Of a stretch of 64,000 nt of DNA, positions 42,440 to 51,507 are shown piece by piece. This DNA comes from Aerobium sp039839275 (lineage in GTDB: Bacteria; Pseudomonadota; Alphaproteobacteria; Rhizobiales; Rhizobiaceae), in assembly GCF_039839275.1 (NCBI RefSeq), contig NZ_JBDOQP010000008.1:1-64000 (forward strand), given 5' to 3'. The notes below the pieces were generated by a model. It searched no databases. It was given only the letters and a program-made list of their open reading frames with translations, and was not told the DNA's origin. A program made the translations under genes and the position numbers. Numbering within the stretch: position 1 is the stretch's first letter; every line of letters starts with the position of its first letter.

Positions 42440-44125
42440 TTAGAACAACCGGAAGCGTCGTGATTCGCCCGGCGCGTTTTCATTGTCGTCGTCGTTCACA
42501 CCCGGATCGTCGGGCAACGGCGGCGGGACCACCGTCTCCTCCTTTTCTGCCAGCGGAGTCTGCCCCGCAGGGGCTGCGGGCGCCGGCTGAGGCTTGCTAT
42601 CGGTGCTCGCCGCCTCCGCCGGCCTCTCGACTGTGATGGTGCTGGCGGGCGGTGTCGGTGCAGCGGGCGGCGCCGCCGTTTCGGGTAGGGATTGCACCTC
42701 ATCGATCACCGGCGGCTCCGGTTCGGCGGGCTCCGCTTCCTCCACCGGCTGCGGCGCCGCAGCCAAGGTAGCGGCCGGCAATGCGGCCATCATCGAAGGT
42801 GACGGCTGCCGCTCCTCGAACTCGACGAGCTGCCCCAAACGCTCCGTCGGAGCGCGCCACTCGAACGCGTCGAGCCTGCCGGTAACCGGTGAGATCGGGG
42901 CCCATTTCTCGGCAACGTAATTGTCGGCGACCCAGGCTGGATCACGCGGTGCACGCACCGCCTTGCCGAGATATTGCCGGATCTTGCCTTGGTCGCCGGT
43001 CTCCGCCTCCTCGATGTCCGCCAGCAGAAGATAGGCCCCTTCGCGCGGTTCGAGCCGGATGGCGGATTCGGCCTCGCGGCGCGCGATCGCGAGCTCATTG
43101 GCTTCGAATGCCGCGCGCGCAACGGCCATTGCCGATTCGACATGGTTCAACTTGAGGGACTGCAGTTTCTTGGCGCGCTCGAGACGATCATGGGTCGAGT
43201 CTCCCGGTCGGGCGTGGATATAGACGTCTGCCACTTCCGGATGAGGCTGCTTTTTCCACATCGCTTCGAGAATTTTAGCGGCCTTGCGCGTATCACCGAT
43301 ACGCAGCAGTGCCTTTGCGGCAACAGTGGCCGCCGGCACGAGGTCGGGCGCGACGCGGTTTGCCTCGAGCGCCGCCGCCCTTGCCGCCGCCGGATCGGAC
43401 TCGAGCACCTCGATCGCCTTGGCCGTGAGCAGGACCGCTTTGCGCCGGCTGGCGGCATCCTTCTCGATCTGGTGGGTGGACTTTTGAGCATCGACGAGCC
43501 GCAAGGCTTCGTCCCACTCTCCAGCCTCGGTCTTCTCTTCGAGCGTCGCATCCGCCGCCCAGCCGAGCTGCGGCGCCTTCTCGGCCGCCCGCGCCGCATA
43601 GTGACGCGCGGCGGTTCGGTCGCCGAGCCGTTCGGCTTCGAGGTAGAGTCCGCGCAGGCCGAGCAGCCGCGTCTCGGGGTCGTCCAGCATCGCCTCGAAC
43701 TTGCGCCGGGCGGCGTCATGATCGCCCTCCAGCAGCGAAGCCTGGGCGTCGAGCAGGTGGATCAGCGGCTCCTGGTCCGCGCTGATCAGCTTCATCGCTT
43801 CCTTCTTCTTGGCGCGCGCCAACCCGGCATCCCCTGCGCCGGCGGCGATCATACCCGATGAAAGTGCCTGGTAACCGCGGTCGCGCCGGCGAACCCGGAA
43901 ATAGCGCGAGATCGTATAAGGGCTGTACCAGATGCTCTTGAGCAGCCACCACGTCACCATCACCGCCACGACGATCGCCGCGACGACCACGGCGGCGACC
44001 ATCAGGGTCACCTGATACTGGTAGCCGCCGAAGGTGATGACCATGTCGCCGGGCCGGTCGGCGAGCCATGCAAAGCCCAGACCGACGAGAAAGACGAGTC
44101 CGATAAAGAACAGGATACGCAGCAT
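42440..44125 (-). CDS. hemY: HemY-like tetratricopeptide membrane protein
   Basis: A 561-residue inner-membrane protein of the HemY (proteobacterial) family, encoded with haem genes but of unproven role. Two N-terminal membrane segments (MLRILFFIGLVFLVGLGFAW and LMVAAVVVAAIVVAVMV) are followed by the HemY_N domain and TPR-like helices (KKEAMKLISADQEPLIHLL onwards). The C-terminal 150 residues are proline- and alanine-rich and probably disordered. The ATG at 44125 was chosen because it starts the first membrane helix; upstream frame sequence belongs to the previous gene. Confidence 0.92.
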   Translation of the reverse strand: MLRILFFIGLVFLVGLGFAWLADRPGDMVITFGGYQYQVTLMVAAVVVAAIVVAVMVTWWLLKSIWYSPYTISRYFRVRRRDRGYQALSSGMIAAGAGDAGLARAKKKEAMKLISADQEPLIHLLDAQASLLEGDHDAARRKFEAMLDDPETRLLGLRGLYLEAERLGDRTAARHYAARAAEKAPQLGWAADATLEEKTEAGEWDEALRLVDAQKSTHQIEKDAASRRKAVLLTAKAIEVLESDPAAARAAALEANRVAPDLVPAATVAAKALLRIGDTRKAAKILEAMWKKQPHPEVADVYIHARPGDSTHDRLERAKKLQSLKLNHVESAMAVARAAFEANELAIARREAESAIRLEPREGAYLLLADIEEAETGDQGKIRQYLGKAVRAPRDPAWVADNYVAEKWAPISPVTGRLDAFEWRAPTERLGQLVEFEERQPSPSMMAALPAATLAAAPQPVEEAEPAEPEPPVIDEVQSLPETAAPPAAPTPPASTITVERPAEAASTDSKPQPAPAAPAGQTPLAEKEETVVPPPLPDDPGVNDDDNENAPGESRRFRLF

Positions 44126-44138
44126 CGAAGCCCCTTCC

Positions 44139-45554
44139 TCAGTTTTGCAGCGCTGTCGAAAGCGCCTGATCCACGAGGCCGTCCGCGGCAAGGCGCGCGC
44201 GCACCTTGTCCATGAACGCCGCGCCGGCGGCCTTCGCGTCGTCGGGCAGCGTCTCGTACTCCGTCACCGCGCGCTCGTAGTCGCCGGCCTGGATAGCCGC
44301 ATCGAGCCGCGCGGTGATCGCCGGGACATCCTCGCCCTCGACCATGCCGACCGGACGCACCTGTACCAGCCCCATGGCGCTCGACGTCAGTCGATCGAGA
44401 ATGCCGGCGTCCGGATCCTCGGTGCGGCCGGCGGCGATCATCGCATTGGCTGCCGCGTCGGACTCCGCGGCGATTTCGGTGCGCGTCGGCACACCGTCGG
44501 CAGCCATCTCGTTCAGTTCGGCAACCTGCGCTGCATCGGGCGCAAGGGAGAGATAGGTTTCGAGCTCGGTGGTAAACGGCATGCCGCGATCGATCGCCGC
44601 CTTGAGCGCGGACGCGGCGATGATCAATGCAGTCGCCGGCTGGTCGGCCGCCTCGTCGACGCGCCCGGAGAGCGTCGCAATCGTCTCCTCGATGGCATCG
44701 AGCCGGCTCGATGCAGCCGTCTGGGCCTCGCGCGCCGCGTCGAGCTCATCGCTCAGCGTTGTGATGCGGTCCTCCAGGGGCGCCAGGTCGACGCTCGCAC
44801 CTTCCGTCCCCGATTGCGCCCCGAGCTGCTGCACGTCTTCGCGCAGGCTGTAGAGTTCGTCGGCAAAGGACGAAACACTCTGTTCCGTCTCGCTCAGCCG
44901 TCCCTGCATGTCGGGGTCGCCGGCTGAAGGCGTTGTCGCCTCAGCGATCTCCTCGCGCAGGGCCGCGATCTCCGATTCCAGCGCAGCGATGGCCGGGCCG
45001 GGATCGGACTGCAACACGTCATCCCCGCCCTGGTTCGGCAAGGCGCCGGAATAATAGAGTCCGCCAGCGACCAGAAGCGCGATTGCGCCGCCGGCAACGC
45101 CTGCCAGCAATCCACTCCCTGAGGAGCGGCGCTCCGGCGCCACCGGAGGTGGCGTGGACGACGCCGACTCCTTGCGCCCGAAAGTCTGGCTCGATGACGA
45201 CGCCGTCGCTGAAGCACCCGTTCTGGGAGTATCGGATGAAGGTGTACTGGCGCTATCGCGCGACGCTTGACGCTCGGCGGATGCCGTTCCCGTTCCCGTC
45301 GGCACCGAGGTCTTCGAATCGGAACGCTTCGGCTCCGCGGCGTCTGCGGTCTCCGGCTTCGTCTCGGCTGTCACTTCCGCAGCTTTGGCGTCTTCGACCG
45401 CGTCGGCCACAGTGCCCGCACCTGCGGACACCGGCGACGGCGCGTCAGACGCCTCGGCCTCCGCTTTCCGGCGGGAGACTTCGCCGGGCGTGAGGTCGAT
45501 CGTCACCGGTTCCCTGGAACTCTTCGAATGACGGGTTCGAGGCGTCTTGACCAT
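44139..45554 (-). CDS. Mitofilin (MIC60)-like membrane protein
   Basis: A 471-residue protein related to the inner-membrane cristae protein MIC60. The N-terminal 145 residues are disordered and rich in Ser, Ala and Glu. One membrane helix follows (SGLLAGVAGGAIALLVAGGL), then a long coiled coil (SEIAALREEIAEATT onwards) and a C-terminal mitofilin-type helical region ending DEVDQALSTALQ-like. In alphaproteobacteria this gene is regularly found between hemD and hemY, as here, and it has been linked to intracytoplasmic membranes. The ATG at 45554 has GAAGGGATCC upstream; a TTG 15 bases earlier is less likely. Confidence 0.9.
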   Translation of the reverse strand: MVKTPRTRHSKSSREPVTIDLTPGEVSRRKAEAEASDAPSPVSAGAGTVADAVEDAKAAEVTAETKPETADAAEPKRSDSKTSVPTGTGTASAERQASRDSASTPSSDTPRTGASATASSSSQTFGRKESASSTPPPVAPERRSSGSGLLAGVAGGAIALLVAGGLYYSGALPNQGGDDVLQSDPGPAIAALESEIAALREEIAEATTPSAGDPDMQGRLSETEQSVSSFADELYSLREDVQQLGAQSGTEGASVDLAPLEDRITTLSDELDAAREAQTAASSRLDAIEETIATLSGRVDEAADQPATALIIAASALKAAIDRGMPFTTELETYLSLAPDAAQVAELNEMAADGVPTRTEIAAESDAAANAMIAAGRTEDPDAGILDRLTSSAMGLVQVRPVGMVEGEDVPAITARLDAAIQAGDYERAVTEYETLPDDAKAAGAAFMDKVRARLAADGLVDQALSTALQN

Positions 45555-45645
45555 GGCGGATCCCTTCAACGGATGATGCGGAGCGAGAGCAGTCCTGATC
45601 TAGAATGATGGACCGTCCATTAAAAGTCCCGAGACGCCGGGAAGT

Positions 45646-46368
45646 TCACGCCTGCGACGACATCGCCTGCAGCACGGCAGCTTCGGATGGCTCGGAACTG
45701 ACGATCGTGCGCCCCGCTGCGAAGGGACCGAGGGTATCCGCTACATTTGCAGAGATACAGAAAAACAATGTCCGTTCAAGCAGTTGCGCAGTGACGCGGT
45801 GGCTGGCCAGCTCCGCGAGAAGCGCCGCCCCCCGGGGCGACATCACCATTGCGCCCCAAATCGTGTCGCCGCCAAGCGTAGCGCCCAGAAAGTCAGTAGA
45901 GTAACTGACTTTCTGGGCGCGGTAGGTTTCGTACAGCGCGACTGCCAGCCCTGCCTGTCGCAACCTGTCGTGAAGACCGAACGTCCGATGCACCCCTGTA
46001 ACATGCAGGAGCCGGCTGCCCGCAGGCAGCATGGCGGCGGCCAAACGCGCCAGTTCAACGGCATCGCCGGACACACTGCGGACCGCCGTGAAGCCAGCGG
46101 CTTCTGCAGCAGCCGCGGTGGCATCGCCGACCGCGATGACCGGCTTGTCGGCCAACGCCGCGAGCAGAGCGGCAGGCGCGTGGCGCACCGCGTTGACACT
46201 TGTCAACACCACCACGTCGACATGGGCGGGGTCTGGCAGGGTCGACGGATGGCTCTGAACGATTTCCGTCAGCGGTAGGATGAGGGGGGCAAACCCCCGC
46301 GCCGTGAGCTTTTCGCCGGACCTGTCCGCGCCGGGTTGCGGACGCGTGACAAGGACGCGCCGTGTCAC
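45646..46368 (-). CDS. hemD: Uroporphyrinogen-III synthase HemD
   Basis: A 240-residue enzyme closing hydroxymethylbilane to uroporphyrinogen III. The family is weakly conserved; support comes from VLVTRPQPGADRSGEKL at the N-terminus, DVVVLTSVNAVRHA, VIAVGDATAAAAEAAGFTAV and VMVMSPRGAALLAEL-type segments, and from its 4-base overlap with hemC. Codons for RAQKVSYSTDFLGA lie in a perfect 17-bp inverted repeat (45881-45920), very unusual for coding DNA. Confidence 0.94.
   Translation of the reverse strand: MTRRVLVTRPQPGADRSGEKLTARGFAPLILPLTEIVQSHPSTLPDPAHVDVVVLTSVNAVRHAPAALLAALADKPVIAVGDATAAAAEAAGFTAVRSVSGDAVELARLAAAMLPAGSRLLHVTGVHRTFGLHDRLRQAGLAVALYETYRAQKVSYSTDFLGATLGGDTIWGAMVMSPRGAALLAELASHRVTAQLLERTLFFCISANVADTLGPFAAGRTIVSSEPSEAAVLQAMSSQA
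45881..45920. repeat. Perfect 17-bp inverted repeat inside hemD
   Basis: Arms GCGCCCAGAAAGTCAGT and ACTGACTTTCTGGGCGC flank a 6-nt loop (AGAGTA). The reading frame passes through intact. In RNA it would be an exceptionally stable hairpin. Confidence 0.95.
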
Positions 46369-47294
46369 GACCAGCCGTCGAAGAAGCGCGCTCCCGCCTT
46401 CTCGCGGATGCGCGCCCCTGCCGCGCGACCGAGATCGCCGGCCTCCGAGATACGTCCCTGTGTGGCGATCTCGTACACCTCTCGCCCATCGGGGGTCAGG
46501 ATCATGCCGTGGAACTGCAGCCTGTCATCCTCGATCGTGGCAAGACCGGCGATCGGCGTCCGGCAGGAGCCGTCCAGCGTCGCGAGGAACGCACGTTCGC
46601 AGGCAAGCGCCCGCTCGGTCGCATGGTGGTTGATCGGCTGCAGCATAGCCTTCACGGGAGCATCGCCGATGCGGCTCTCGATACAGATCGCCCCTTGGCC
46701 GGGCGCTGGCGGAAATGCCTCCGCAGGCAGGAGTTCGGTGACGACTTCGGCAAGCCCGAGCCGTTTGAGGCCGGCATTGGCCAGCAGCGTTCCTGCCACT
46801 TGCCCCTCATGCAGCTTGCGCAGACGTGTCTGTACGTTGCCCCGGAACATCACCACGTCGATGTCCGGCCGCGATCGGCGAATCAGTGCCTGCCGGCGCA
46901 GCGAGGAGGAGCCGACGACGGCGTTGTCCGGCAGGTCGGTCAGCTTTGCCGCTTCACGGCCGATGAAGGCATCGCGCACGTCTTCCCGCGCGAGGAACGC
47001 GGAAAGCTCGAGCCCGTCCGGCAACATCGTCGGCATGTCCTTGGACGAATGGACGGCGATGTCTATCCGCCCATCGAGCATCGCTTCCTCGATTTCCTTG
47101 GTGAAGAGGCCCTTGCCGCCTGCCTCCGAAAGAGGGCGGTCCTGGATGCGGTCGCCGCTGGTCGAGATGACGACCACCTCGAACGCCTCTTCCGGCAGAT
47201 CATGGGCCGCCATCAGGCGCGAGCGGGTCTCGTGCGCCTGCGCAAGCGCCAGCGCGCTGCCGCGCGTTCCGATCCTCATGACATCCATTTGCAT
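46365..47294 (-). CDS. hemC: Porphobilinogen deaminase (hydroxymethylbilane synthase)
   Basis: A 309-residue enzyme joining four porphobilinogens into hydroxymethylbilane. MRIGTRGSALALAQ opens the protein; VISTSGDRIQDRPLSE, GLFTKEIEEAMLDG, AVHSSKDMPT, VGSSSLRRQA and PAPGQGAICIE are signatures. The dipyrromethane cofactor Cys is in DGSCRTPIAG. I use the ATG at 47294; the ATG at 47279 (MRIGT) is an alternative. It overlaps hemD by 4 bases and is divergent from tsaD. Confidence 0.97.
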   Translation of the reverse strand: MQMDVMRIGTRGSALALAQAHETRSRLMAAHDLPEEAFEVVVISTSGDRIQDRPLSEAGGKGLFTKEIEEAMLDGRIDIAVHSSKDMPTMLPDGLELSAFLAREDVRDAFIGREAAKLTDLPDNAVVGSSSLRRQALIRRSRPDIDVVMFRGNVQTRLRKLHEGQVAGTLLANAGLKRLGLAEVVTELLPAEAFPPAPGQGAICIESRIGDAPVKAMLQPINHHATERALACERAFLATLDGSCRTPIAGLATIEDDRLQFHGMILTPDGREVYEIATQGRISEAGDLGRAAGARIREKAGARFFDGWS

Positions 47295-47353
47295 GCGTTG
47301 CGTCGTCCGTGATAGTGCCGGCCAACTCCTATCGGGGAATGACCGGTACAGCA

Positions 47354-48442
47354 ATGATCCGCATGCTCGGCATAGAGACCAGTTGCGACGAGACAGCCGC
47401 TTCCGTGGTCGCTCTGGACGATTCGGGCAGGCCGCGCATCCTGTCCAATGTCGTGCTCAGCCAGATCGATGACCATGCCGCTTTTGGCGGCGTGGTGCCC
47501 GAGATCGCTGCGCGTGCCCATGTCGAGGCGCTTGACGGCCTCGTCGAGGCGGCTCTCGACGAGGCAGAACTGGAGCTTCGACACGTCGACGGCATCGCGG
47601 CGACCGCCGGTCCCGGCCTCATCGGTGGGCTGATCGTCGGCCTGATGACCGCCAAGGCGATGGCATCGGCGTCCGGCAAGCCGTTGATCCCCGTGAATCA
47701 TCTGGAAGGCCATGCGCTGACGGCGCGCCTCACCGACGACGTCGCCTTCCCCTACCTGCTGTTGCTGGTTTCGGGCGGGCATACGCAAGTCATCCTCGTT
47801 CGCGGCGTCGGCGACTACGAACGGTGGGCGTCGACCATCGACGATGCTCTGGGCGAGGCATTCGACAAGACCGCCAAGCTGCTCGGCCTGCCCTACCCCG
47901 GCGGGCCGAATGTCGAGCGGCAGGCCGCACGAGGTGACGCGTCACGCTTCACGTTCCCCAGACCTCTCAAGGGCGAAGCGCGGCTGGACTTTTCGTTTTC
48001 GGGCCTCAAGACTGCCGTGCGTCAGGCGGCCAGCGCCATCGCACCACTATCCGAGAATGACGTTGCAGACATCTGCGCCTCCTTCCAGCGGGCGATCACG
48101 GAGACCCTGGCCGAGCGCGTCGGTCGCAGCCTCGATCGCTTTCGCGCGCTTTATCCCGATGTCACGGCATCCGCGCTTGTGGTCGCAGGTGGCGTCGCCG
48201 CCAATCAGGCGATCCGCGCGACGCTCAACACTCTCTGCAAGCGTCATGGCATGCGCCTGATTGCGCCGCCCATCGCGCTGTGCAGCGACAACGCCGCAAT
48301 GATCGCCTGGGCCGGCATCGAACGGTTGCGGGCCGGCCTTCAGGTCGAAGAGCCGATGGCGATGGCGCCTCGCTCGCGCTGGCCTTTGGACGAAGACGCA
48401 GCGCCGATCATCGGATCTGGCAAGCGGGGAGCGAAGGCATGA
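47354..48442 (+). CDS. tsaD: tRNA threonylcarbamoyladenosine transferase TsaD
   Basis: A 362-residue ASKHA-fold protein that transfers the threonylcarbamoyl group to A37 of ANN-reading tRNAs. MLGIETSCDETAASVV at the start, NHLEGHALTARL with metal-binding His residues, LLVSGGHTQ and VAGGVAANQAIRA are family signatures. The start is uncertain between ATGs at 47339, 47354 and 47363; 47354 gives a normal N-terminus. The stop overlaps the gpsA start (ATGA). Confidence 0.96.
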   Translation: MIRMLGIETSCDETAASVVALDDSGRPRILSNVVLSQIDDHAAFGGVVPEIAARAHVEALDGLVEAALDEAELELRHVDGIAATAGPGLIGGLIVGLMTAKAMASASGKPLIPVNHLEGHALTARLTDDVAFPYLLLLVSGGHTQVILVRGVGDYERWASTIDDALGEAFDKTAKLLGLPYPGGPNVERQAARGDASRFTFPRPLKGEARLDFSFSGLKTAVRQAASAIAPLSENDVADICASFQRAITETLAERVGRSLDRFRALYPDVTASALVVAGGVAANQAIRATLNTLCKRHGMRLIAPPIALCSDNAAMIAWAGIERLRAGLQVEEPMAMAPRSRWPLDEDAAPIIGSGKRGAKA

Positions 48443-49440
48443 GCGGGACCTTCAGGATCTGCGTGCTCGGCGGCGGCGCATGGGGTACGGCGCTGGCGCT
48501 GACGATGCTGCGTGCCGGCCACCACACCACGATGTGGGCGCGCGACGCGCAGACGGTCGAGGCGATCAACGATTCACGGACCAATGCGCGATACCTGCCC
48601 GGAATCATTCTCGATGAAGGATTGCGGGCGACCGCCGATCTCGCCGGGGCGGTGGCAGGCGCAGACTGCGTGCTCTGCGTGGTGCCGGCCCAGGCGACGC
48701 ATGCGTTGCTCGACGATCTCGCCGCGGTGCTTGGAAACGGCGTTCCGGTTGTGCTGTGTGCCAAGGGCATTGAACGCGAAACCGGCCGGCTGCTGTCGCA
48801 GATCGCTGGCGAAGTGCTGCCCGGCAATCCGATTGCCGCGCTGTCGGGACCAAGTTTCGCGACCGACGTGGCACGCGGCCTGCCAACCGCCGTCACGGTC
48901 GCGGCCGAAGACGAGGCGCGAGCCGCGCGGCTTGCCGGCATGCTCTCCGCGCCGGCCTTCCGCTGCTATTCGAGTACAGACCTGATCGGCGTCGAGCTCG
49001 GCGGCGCGCTGAAGAACGTGCTTGCCATTGCTGCTGGCGCGACCGCCGGTGCGGGGCTTGGGGCAAGCGCGCAGGCCGCGATGGTAACGCGCGGCTTCGT
49101 CGAGCTCCGCCGCGTCGGCGCGGCCTTCGGCGCCCAGCCCGAAACGCTCATGGGTCTGTCGGGCCTTGGAGACCTGATCCTGACCTGCGGCTCTGCCCAA
49201 TCCCGCAATTTTTCCTACGGTCTGGCGCTCGGACGTGGCGACGACCTCGACAACCATCCGTTGGCCGAAGGCGTCTACACCGCGGGCATCGCCGCGCAGA
49301 TCGCCCGCGAAAAGGGTGTTCAGGCACCAATCATCGACGCGGTGGGCAGCCTGCTGCGCGGCGACATCACGATTTCCCAGGCGGTAACCGCACTTATGGC
49401 ACGACCGCTCAGGAGCGAGCAGGAACAGACGCAAGCCTAA
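48439..49440 (+). CDS. gpsA: Glycerol-3-phosphate dehydrogenase [NAD(P)+] GpsA
   Basis: A 333-residue enzyme that makes sn-glycerol-3-phosphate from dihydroxyacetone phosphate for phospholipids. The Rossmann motif is LGGGAWGTALAL at the N-terminus. Later signatures are VLCAKGIERETGRLLSQ, ALSGPSFATDVARGLPT, ELGGALKNVLAIAAG with the catalytic Lys, and LGDLILTCGSAQSRN. The ATG overlaps the tsaD stop by 4 bases. It is followed by the YciI gene after 11 bases. Confidence 0.97.
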   Translation: MSGTFRICVLGGGAWGTALALTMLRAGHHTTMWARDAQTVEAINDSRTNARYLPGIILDEGLRATADLAGAVAGADCVLCVVPAQATHALLDDLAAVLGNGVPVVLCAKGIERETGRLLSQIAGEVLPGNPIAALSGPSFATDVARGLPTAVTVAAEDEARAARLAGMLSAPAFRCYSSTDLIGVELGGALKNVLAIAAGATAGAGLGASAQAAMVTRGFVELRRVGAAFGAQPETLMGLSGLGDLILTCGSAQSRNFSYGLALGRGDDLDNHPLAEGVYTAGIAAQIAREKGVQAPIIDAVGSLLRGDITISQAVTALMARPLRSEQEQTQA

Positions 49441-49451
49441 CGGAGACGACG

Positions 49452-49748
49452 ATGATCTTCACTCTCATCTGCAAGGACAAGCCCGGAAATGTCGACGTCC
49501 GTCTGGCCAACAGGCCGGCGCATGTCGACTACCTGATGGCGCTCGACAAGGCCGGCAAGCTGAAATTCGCCGGCCCGTTCATCGGCGAGGACGGCAAGCC
49601 GATGGGCAGCCTCGTCGCCGTCGAAGCCGACGACCGCGCCGGCGCCGAGCAGATCGCCGCGGGCGACCCCTATGCCAAGGCCGGGCTGTTCGCGAGCACC
49701 GAGATCCTGCCCTGGAACTGGGTGTTCAAGGCTCCGGAGGGCAATTGA
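49452..49748 (+). CDS. YciI-family protein
   Basis: A 98-residue protein of the YCII family, small dimeric ferredoxin-like folds with a conserved His-Asp pair. The pair is probably in NRPAHVDYLMALDKAGKLKF; DGKPMGSLVAVEADDR and the DPYAKAGLF motif (usually DP[FY]...aGL) follow. Activity is uncertain; some relatives are dehalogenase-like or act in aromatic pathways. GGAGACGACG stands before the ATG. The stop overlaps the start of the EVE gene (TGATG). The tsaD-gpsA-yciI-EVE order is conserved in related bacteria. Confidence 0.92.
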   Translation: MIFTLICKDKPGNVDVRLANRPAHVDYLMALDKAGKLKFAGPFIGEDGKPMGSLVAVEADDRAGAEQIAAGDPYAKAGLFASTEILPWNWVFKAPEGN

Positions 49749-50173
49749 TGGCCTACTGGCTCTTCAAGTCCGAGCCGGACGTGTGGTCGTGGGAGATGCA
49801 GAAAGCCAAGGGCAAGGCCGGCGAGGAGTGGACCGGTGTGCGCAACTACCAGGCGCGCAACAACATGCGTGCCATGCAGATCGGCGATATGGGTTTCTTT
49901 TATCATTCAAACAGCGGCCTGGAGATCGTCGGCATCGTCGAAGTCTGCAAGCTCGCCCATCCTGATTCCTCGACGGACGATGCCCGCTGGGAATGCGTCG
50001 ACATCCGCGCGGTCAAGGACATGCCCAAACCGGTGACGCTGAAGGACGTAAAGGCCAATCCCAAGCTGTCCGATATGGCGCTGGTCACCTCCATGCGGCT
50101 TTCCGTCCAGCCGGTGAAACTGGATGAATGGCAGGAAGTCTGCCGCATGGGCGGCCTGTCGCCCGCGCCTTGA
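49748..50173 (+). CDS. EVE (PUA-like) domain protein
   Basis: A 141-residue single EVE domain, a PUA-like fold thought to bind modified bases in RNA or DNA. It starts MAYWLFKSEPDVWSW and continues WTGVRNYQARNNMRAMQIGD, GFFYHSNSGLEIVGI, all typical of the group. The ATG overlaps the YciI stop by one base. Its own stop overlaps the TTG that I use as the start of the methyltransferase gene. Confidence 0.93.
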   Translation: MAYWLFKSEPDVWSWEMQKAKGKAGEEWTGVRNYQARNNMRAMQIGDMGFFYHSNSGLEIVGIVEVCKLAHPDSSTDDARWECVDIRAVKDMPKPVTLKDVKANPKLSDMALVTSMRLSVQPVKLDEWQEVCRMGGLSPAP

Positions 50174-50829
50174 TCGACATACTTTCGCCAGAGCGAGCGG
50201 AAGCGTTCATCCGCGCCAACACGGCGCTGATGGCCCCACCGCACGTGCCCGAGCTCCGGCTTCATCTTGCCGACGAGGCGCATGATTTGTGGAGCCGCAC
50301 CGAGGCGGAACTGGAGTCGATCGGCCTCCAGCCACCCTTCTGGGCGTTCGCGTGGGCGGGCGGACAGGGGCTGGCACGCTATGTACTGGACAATCCGGAC
50401 ATCGTCGCCGGCAAGCGCGTGCTCGATTTCGCCTCCGGTTCAGGCCTCGTCGCCATCGCGGCGGCCAGGGCCGGCGCGGCCCACGTTCTTGCCGCCGACA
50501 TCGACCCGTTCTGCGCTGCCGCCGTCGCGCTCAATGCCGCCGCCAACGAGACCAAGATCGATTTCACGGCTGACGACCTCGTGGGTCTGACCGGCGATTG
50601 GCATGTCGTGCTTGCTGGCGACGTCTTCTACGACAAGGCGTTCGCCGAACGGCTGATGCCCTGGTTCACCAGCCTCGCGCGGGGCGCCACGACGGTGCTG
50701 GTGGGCGATCCGGGCCGCTCCTACCTGCCGAAGACGGCGATGACGGCGCTGGCCACCTATCAGGTCCCCGTCACGCGCGCGCTTGAAGACGCCGAGGTCA
50801 AGAAGACCACCGTGTGGCGCTTTGGCTGA
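50170..50829 (+). CDS. Class I SAM-dependent methyltransferase (ETFB-lysine methyltransferase-like)
   Basis: A 219-residue methyltransferase. The SAM site is VLDFASGSGLVAIAAARAG near residue 90, followed by VLAADIDPFCAAAVALNAA and VVLAGDVFYDKAFAERL. PPFWAFAWAGGQGLARYVLD is characteristic of the METTL20/protein-lysine methyltransferase group, so electron-transfer flavoprotein is a plausible target. The start is uncertain: the TTG at 50170 forms a TTGA overlap with the EVE stop, while an ATG at 50128 would overlap the EVE gene by 46 bases. Confidence 0.88.
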   Translation: MIDILSPERAEAFIRANTALMAPPHVPELRLHLADEAHDLWSRTEAELESIGLQPPFWAFAWAGGQGLARYVLDNPDIVAGKRVLDFASGSGLVAIAAARAGAAHVLAADIDPFCAAAVALNAAANETKIDFTADDLVGLTGDWHVVLAGDVFYDKAFAERLMPWFTSLARGATTVLVGDPGRSYLPKTAMTALATYQVPVTRALEDAEVKKTTVWRFG

Positions 50830-50847
50830 AACGGTCCGGTGGCGCGT

Positions 50848-51453
50848 TCAGCGCGTCACGACCAGCACCGTCTTGCGCGACAGGTAAGGCAGCATCCTGC
50901 TCATCACCCGTGGCTCGACGGCGACGCAGCCTTCCGTGGGAAGGAACCCGGGCCGCGCGAGGTGAAAGAAGACGGCGCTGCCCATGCCGCGGCGGCGCTG
51001 GCTGACATTGTAGTCCATGACGATGCAACAGTCGTAGAGATGGTCCGGGCGCTTCATCCGCTCGCAGCTCGCCGGATAGGGCAGGATGACATGGCGGTTG
51101 TAGTTGCGGTCGTCGACTGCATCGCACCAGCCGTCATCCGTGCCGATGCGCCGCAATGTGAGGCGGGAGCGGCGCCCACCCTGCCATCCCCCGCGCTGCC
51201 AGCCGTAAAGCAACCGCATCCTCGCAAGCGGCGTCGCGCCGTCACCCTCGCGCTTGATGGCCTTGATTCCGCCGCGGCCCAACGCGCAGGGAAACACGAG
51301 ATGGCCCCAGCGCAGCAGCCCCTCGCTGGGCCTGCCCGGCCTCCGTCGCACGATGATCGGCGAGGGACGTCGGCGTGCCTCATTGTGCTCATGAATTTTG
51401 AGGTATGATGCCACTGCGGAACAATTCGTCGTGATAGTCTTTTTCAGGCGCAA
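50848..51453 (-). CDS. L,D-transpeptidase-family protein (YkuD domain)
   Basis: A protein of up to 201 residues with the YkuD active site: His164 and Cys176 in HLARPGFLPTEGCVAV near the C-terminus, the pattern of enzymes that make 3-3 cross-links or attach proteins to peptidoglycan. The N-terminal half carries VFPCALGRGGIKAIKREGDG and a short version of the catalytic fold. No clear signal peptide is seen. No in-frame ATG is present near the start; TTG at 51453 or GTG at 51414 are candidates. Divergent from cenR. Confidence 0.85.
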   Translation of the reverse strand: MRLKKTITTNCSAVASYLKIHEHNEARRRPSPIIVRRRPGRPSEGLLRWGHLVFPCALGRGGIKAIKREGDGATPLARMRLLYGWQRGGWQGGRRSRLTLRRIGTDDGWCDAVDDRNYNRHVILPYPASCERMKRPDHLYDCCIVMDYNVSQRRRGMGSAVFFHLARPGFLPTEGCVAVEPRVMSRMLPYLSRKTVLVVTR

Positions 51454-51507
51454 GCTTCCGCATAAACCCTTGGGTGGTCAACCGCCTGCTGCAGCAACGG
51501 ATACAAC

